From assembly GCF_030297555.1 (NCBI RefSeq), contig NZ_AP028136.1:620001-684000 (forward strand): DNA of 64,000 nucleotides, read 5' to 3'. A program made the position numbers and the translations under genes. Shown one piece after another: positions 62,249-64,000 of the stretch. The stretch's first letter is position 1, and every line of letters begins with the position of its first letter. The notes below the pieces were generated by a model, which was given only the letters and a program-made list of their open reading frames with translations, ran no database searches and was not told the DNA's origin. This DNA is from Polynucleobacter sp. HIN5 (lineage in GTDB: Bacteria; Pseudomonadota; Gammaproteobacteria; Burkholderiales; Burkholderiaceae).

Positions 62249-62281
62249 CATAATGAATCATCATTTGGAGGATTCATTATG
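62249..62281 (+). promoter_or_regulatory. Inverted repeat enclosing ribosome site and start codon
   Basis: CATAATGAATC (62249-62259) and GATTCATTATG (62271-62281) are a perfect 11-bp inverted repeat; the 11-nt loop contains GGAG (62267-62270) and the right arm contains the ATG of the TPR gene at 62279-62281. In RNA it would expose the Shine-Dalgarno in a loop but pair the start codon. Could be a translational switch or a dimeric-repressor operator. Confidence 0.65.
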
Positions 62282-62737
62282 GTGATAAAAAGGCTAGCTA
62301 TTACTGTCTTCTCAATCGTGTTTTCATTGGGCGCGATCGCAGCAGATACGACCCCAAGTGAGTCAGCCCCCTCTTGGCAAGCGGATGCGCAAAAAGAGAT
62401 TAAGGCAAATAATTATGATGCTGCCATCAAAACACTACTTGCAGCCAATCAACCCAATTCAGCAGATTGGAATAATTTGCTCGGTTATGCACAACGTAAA
62501 AAGACCCCGCCGGATTTAGCTGCTGCAGAGCGCTACTATCAGGCCGCCCTCAAGATTGATCCAAAACATCGTGGTGCCTTAGAGTACTACGGCGAGTTAT
62601 TTTTAATGAAAAATGATTTAGCTGGAGCCGAACAGATGCTTGCCCGACTCAATAAGGCCTGCTTCTTGCCGTGCGAGGAGTATCGCGAGCTAAAAGATGA
62701 AATTGCTAAGTACAAGGCTCAAAAAGGCATAAAGTAG
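62279..62737 (+). CDS. Exported TPR protein
   Basis: 152-residue protein with signal peptide (1-21, ending in AIAAD), then two TPR units: WNNLLGYAQRKKTPPDLAAAERYYQAALKIDP and HRGALEYYGELFLMKNDLAGAEQMLARL. A CFLPC pair follows and may form a disulfide in the periplasm. Start at 62279 has GGAGG upstream, inside an inverted repeat. Partner unknown. Precedes fbp by 80 bp. Confidence 0.83.
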   Translation: MVIKRLAITVFSIVFSLGAIAADTTPSESAPSWQADAQKEIKANNYDAAIKTLLAANQPNSADWNNLLGYAQRKKTPPDLAAAERYYQAALKIDPKHRGALEYYGELFLMKNDLAGAEQMLARLNKACFLPCEEYRELKDEIAKYKAQKGIK

Positions 62738-62817
62738 GCCTCAGCTAAAAATCGGGGCCCGGGTCTCAATATCTGAGAAAATAGAGTTTTGATTAATGAG
62801 TTTAAAGACCCGCCACC

Positions 62818-63825
62818 ATGCCAGCAGGGAGAACCACGCTTTCAGAGTATTTAAGCCAGCAATCGGCTCAGCACCCATCACTCCACCCTGATCTTGGTTC
62901 GCTTGTATTAGAAATTGCCAAAGCTGTTCAAGAAATCGCTTTATTAACCTCTCAAGGAGCGCTTGCTGGCGTATTGGGCAGTTTAGAGAGTCAAAACGTT
63001 CAGGGCGAGACCCAAAAGAAATTAGACGTTCTCTCCGATGAGATTTTGATTCAGACCTTTCGATCTGGCAATCTCGTGGCTGGAATTGCGTCCGAAGAGA
63101 ATGATGAGCCACTGAGTAATCCCAAGGGTGGATCCTTTCTATGTTTATTTGACCCACTCGATGGCTCATCCAATATTGACGTCAATGTCTCTGTCGGAAC
63201 GATCTTTTCAATACTATCGACAACTCCGAACACCACGCTGACCGTGAGCGATTACCTGCGTCCGGGTCGCCAACAGATTGCAGCAGGGTATGCGATTTAT
63301 GGACCGGCAACCATGCTGGTCTTTAGTTTGGGGCACGGCACACATGGCTTTACCTTTGATGCGGCGTCGGGCGAATTCATATTGACGCATCCAGATATTC
63401 AGGTTCCTGCGGACACTAGCGAGTTTGCCATTAATGCGAGCAATGAGCGCTTCTGGGAGCCACCCGTGAGTCGCTACATCAATGAATGTAAGCAAGGAAA
63501 AACCAACGTGCGGGGACGTGACTTTAATATGCGTTGGATTGCGAGCATGGTGGCAGATGTACACCGCATCCTAATGCGCGGTGGAGTATTTATGTATCCC
63601 AAAGATACAAAGGATCCAAGTAAGCCAGGGCGCTTGCGTCTCATGTATGAAGCAAACCCGATGACATTTGTTATTGAGCAGGCTGGCGGCTTGGGTTCTA
63701 CGGGGCGTCAACGTATCTTGGACGTTCAGCCGGAGAGTATTCATCAGCGAATCCCCGTCATTTTGGGATCCAAAAATGAAGTAGAGCGTATTGAGGAGTA
63801 TCACCGCGAACATGATCGCGCGTAA
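62818..63825 (+). CDS. fbp: Fructose-1,6-bisphosphatase class I
   Basis: 335-residue FBPase. [22 protein letters not shown] is the metal/active-site signature, EENDEPL carries the metal Glu, and [28 protein letters not shown] is the sugar-phosphate site. Converts fructose-1,6-bisphosphate to fructose-6-phosphate for gluconeogenesis or a Calvin cycle. It is followed after 14 bp by transketolase, a common pairing; neither RuBisCO nor phosphoribulokinase is in the window. Confidence 0.95.
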   Translation: MPAGRTTLSEYLSQQSAQHPSLHPDLGSLVLEIAKAVQEIALLTSQGALAGVLGSLESQNVQGETQKKLDVLSDEILIQTFRSGNLVAGIASEENDEPLSNPKGGSFLCLFDPLDGSSNIDVNVSVGTIFSILSTTPNTTLTVSDYLRPGRQQIAAGYAIYGPATMLVFSLGHGTHGFTFDAASGEFILTHPDIQVPADTSEFAINASNERFWEPPVSRYINECKQGKTNVRGRDFNMRWIASMVADVHRILMRGGVFMYPKDTKDPSKPGRLRLMYEANPMTFVIEQAGGLGSTGRQRILDVQPESIHQRIPVILGSKNEVERIEEYHREHDRA

Positions 63826-63839
63826 CACTAATAACAAGT

Positions 63840-64000
63840 ATGGATATGAGTACAACATCACTGAATCGTCGCGAACTGGCTAACGCTATTCGCTTTTTGG
63901 CCATCGATGCCGTTGAAAAATCCAAGTCGGGTCATCCGGGCGCACCGATGGGCATGGCAGACATTGCCGAGGTCTTATGGCGCGATCACCTGCACCATAA
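63840..64000 (+). CDS. tkt: Transketolase, N-terminal part
   Basis: Open frame running off the window. After the start the sequence shows [34 protein letters not shown], the start of the thiamine diphosphate domain with the GHPGAPMG substrate motif and conserved His. ATG at 63840 or 63846. Next to fbp, consistent with sugar-phosphate metabolism (pentose phosphate or Calvin cycle). Confidence 0.93.
   Translation, partial: MDMSTTSLNRRELANAIRFLAIDAVEKSKSGHPGAPMGMADIAEVLWRDHLHH

Noticed and set aside
62818..64000. Calvin-cycle operon
   Set aside because: fbp and tkt alone also serve gluconeogenesis and the pentose phosphate pathway; RuBisCO, phosphoribulokinase and cbbR are not in the window.

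Overview
The window looks like chromosome of a freshwater betaproteobacterium in Burkholderiales, most likely Polynucleobacter or a close relative. Grounds: a Burkholderia-type QueE cysteine motif, Bug-family binding proteins, a DUF3305/DUF3306 formate dehydrogenase locus, several CaiB/BaiF CoA-transferases, dense gene packing with ATGA and TAATG overlaps, and a betaproteobacterial-style light-harvesting alpha subunit with an Ala/Pro tail. No tRNA, rRNA, IS element, prophage or CRISPR array was seen. No stretch over 300 bp lacks a gene; the longest are 12674-12888 and 59709-59975.

Layout. 1-3.3 kb: queuosine precursor genes queE-queD, tadA, ldcA and a SOUL protein. 3.3-8.8 kb, minus strand: rlmJ and an envelope block (PAP2 phosphatase, GT9, flippase-like membrane protein, GT39). 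8.8-12.7 kb: beta-hydroxyacid dehydrogenase, MFS transporter, DUF3047 lipoprotein, Bug protein. 12.9-25.7 kb: Mrp/ApbC, then a full formate dehydrogenase locus (DUF3305, DUF3306, multi-cluster ferredoxin, TorD-like chaperone, small Tat protein, FdhA with Cys instead of Sec, FdhB, small lipoprotein, cytochrome b subunit, small periplasmic protein), followed by a PEBP protein and tungstate transporter genes tupB-tupC without tupA. 25.8-28.8 kb: LOG protein, Bfd-like ferredoxin, EEP hydrolase, cardiolipin synthase. 28.8-32.5 kb, minus strand: a cyanate/nitrate-type ABC transporter plus cyanase behind a near-perfect sigma-54 promoter. 32.6-46 kb: acyl-CoA metabolism (three CoA-transferases, acyl-CoA dehydrogenase, hydratase, HMG-CoA-lyase-like protein), NDH-2, a thiol dioxygenase and a CIO-type cytochrome bd. 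46-54 kb: sodB, a PuuD-like protein, amidohydrolase, a second Bug protein, enol-lactonase-like hydrolase, LpxL acyltransferase, HPP protein, NnrD, a beta-CASP nuclease, and a universal stress protein with a perfect FNR box at about -41. 54.4-56.7 kb: a BigR-type sulfide/persulfide detoxification locus. 56.7-59.7 kb: TAXI protein, HI0933 flavoprotein, VOC protein.

59.7-62.2 kb is the most striking part: a stand-alone peripheral antenna operon, pucB-pucA-pucC, followed by a 27-residue single-TM protein. Its promoter carries two TGT-N12-ACA boxes 8 bp apart over the -35 and -10, the arrangement known for PpsR/CrtJ-repressed photosynthesis promoters. The alpha subunit has Phe44-Leu45 where B800-850 antennae have Tyr-Trp, which predicts a blue-shifted B800-820-type complex. 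The window closes with a TPR protein whose start codon lies in an 11-bp inverted repeat, fbp, and the start of a transketolase gene.

Taken together the genes suggest a mixed lifestyle: formate oxidation feeding quinones, a high-affinity bd oxidase, anoxia-linked FNR control, persulfide detoxification, nitrogen-scarcity use of cyanate and auxiliary light harvesting. Reaction-centre and bacteriochlorophyll genes are not in this window, so phototrophy is inferred.
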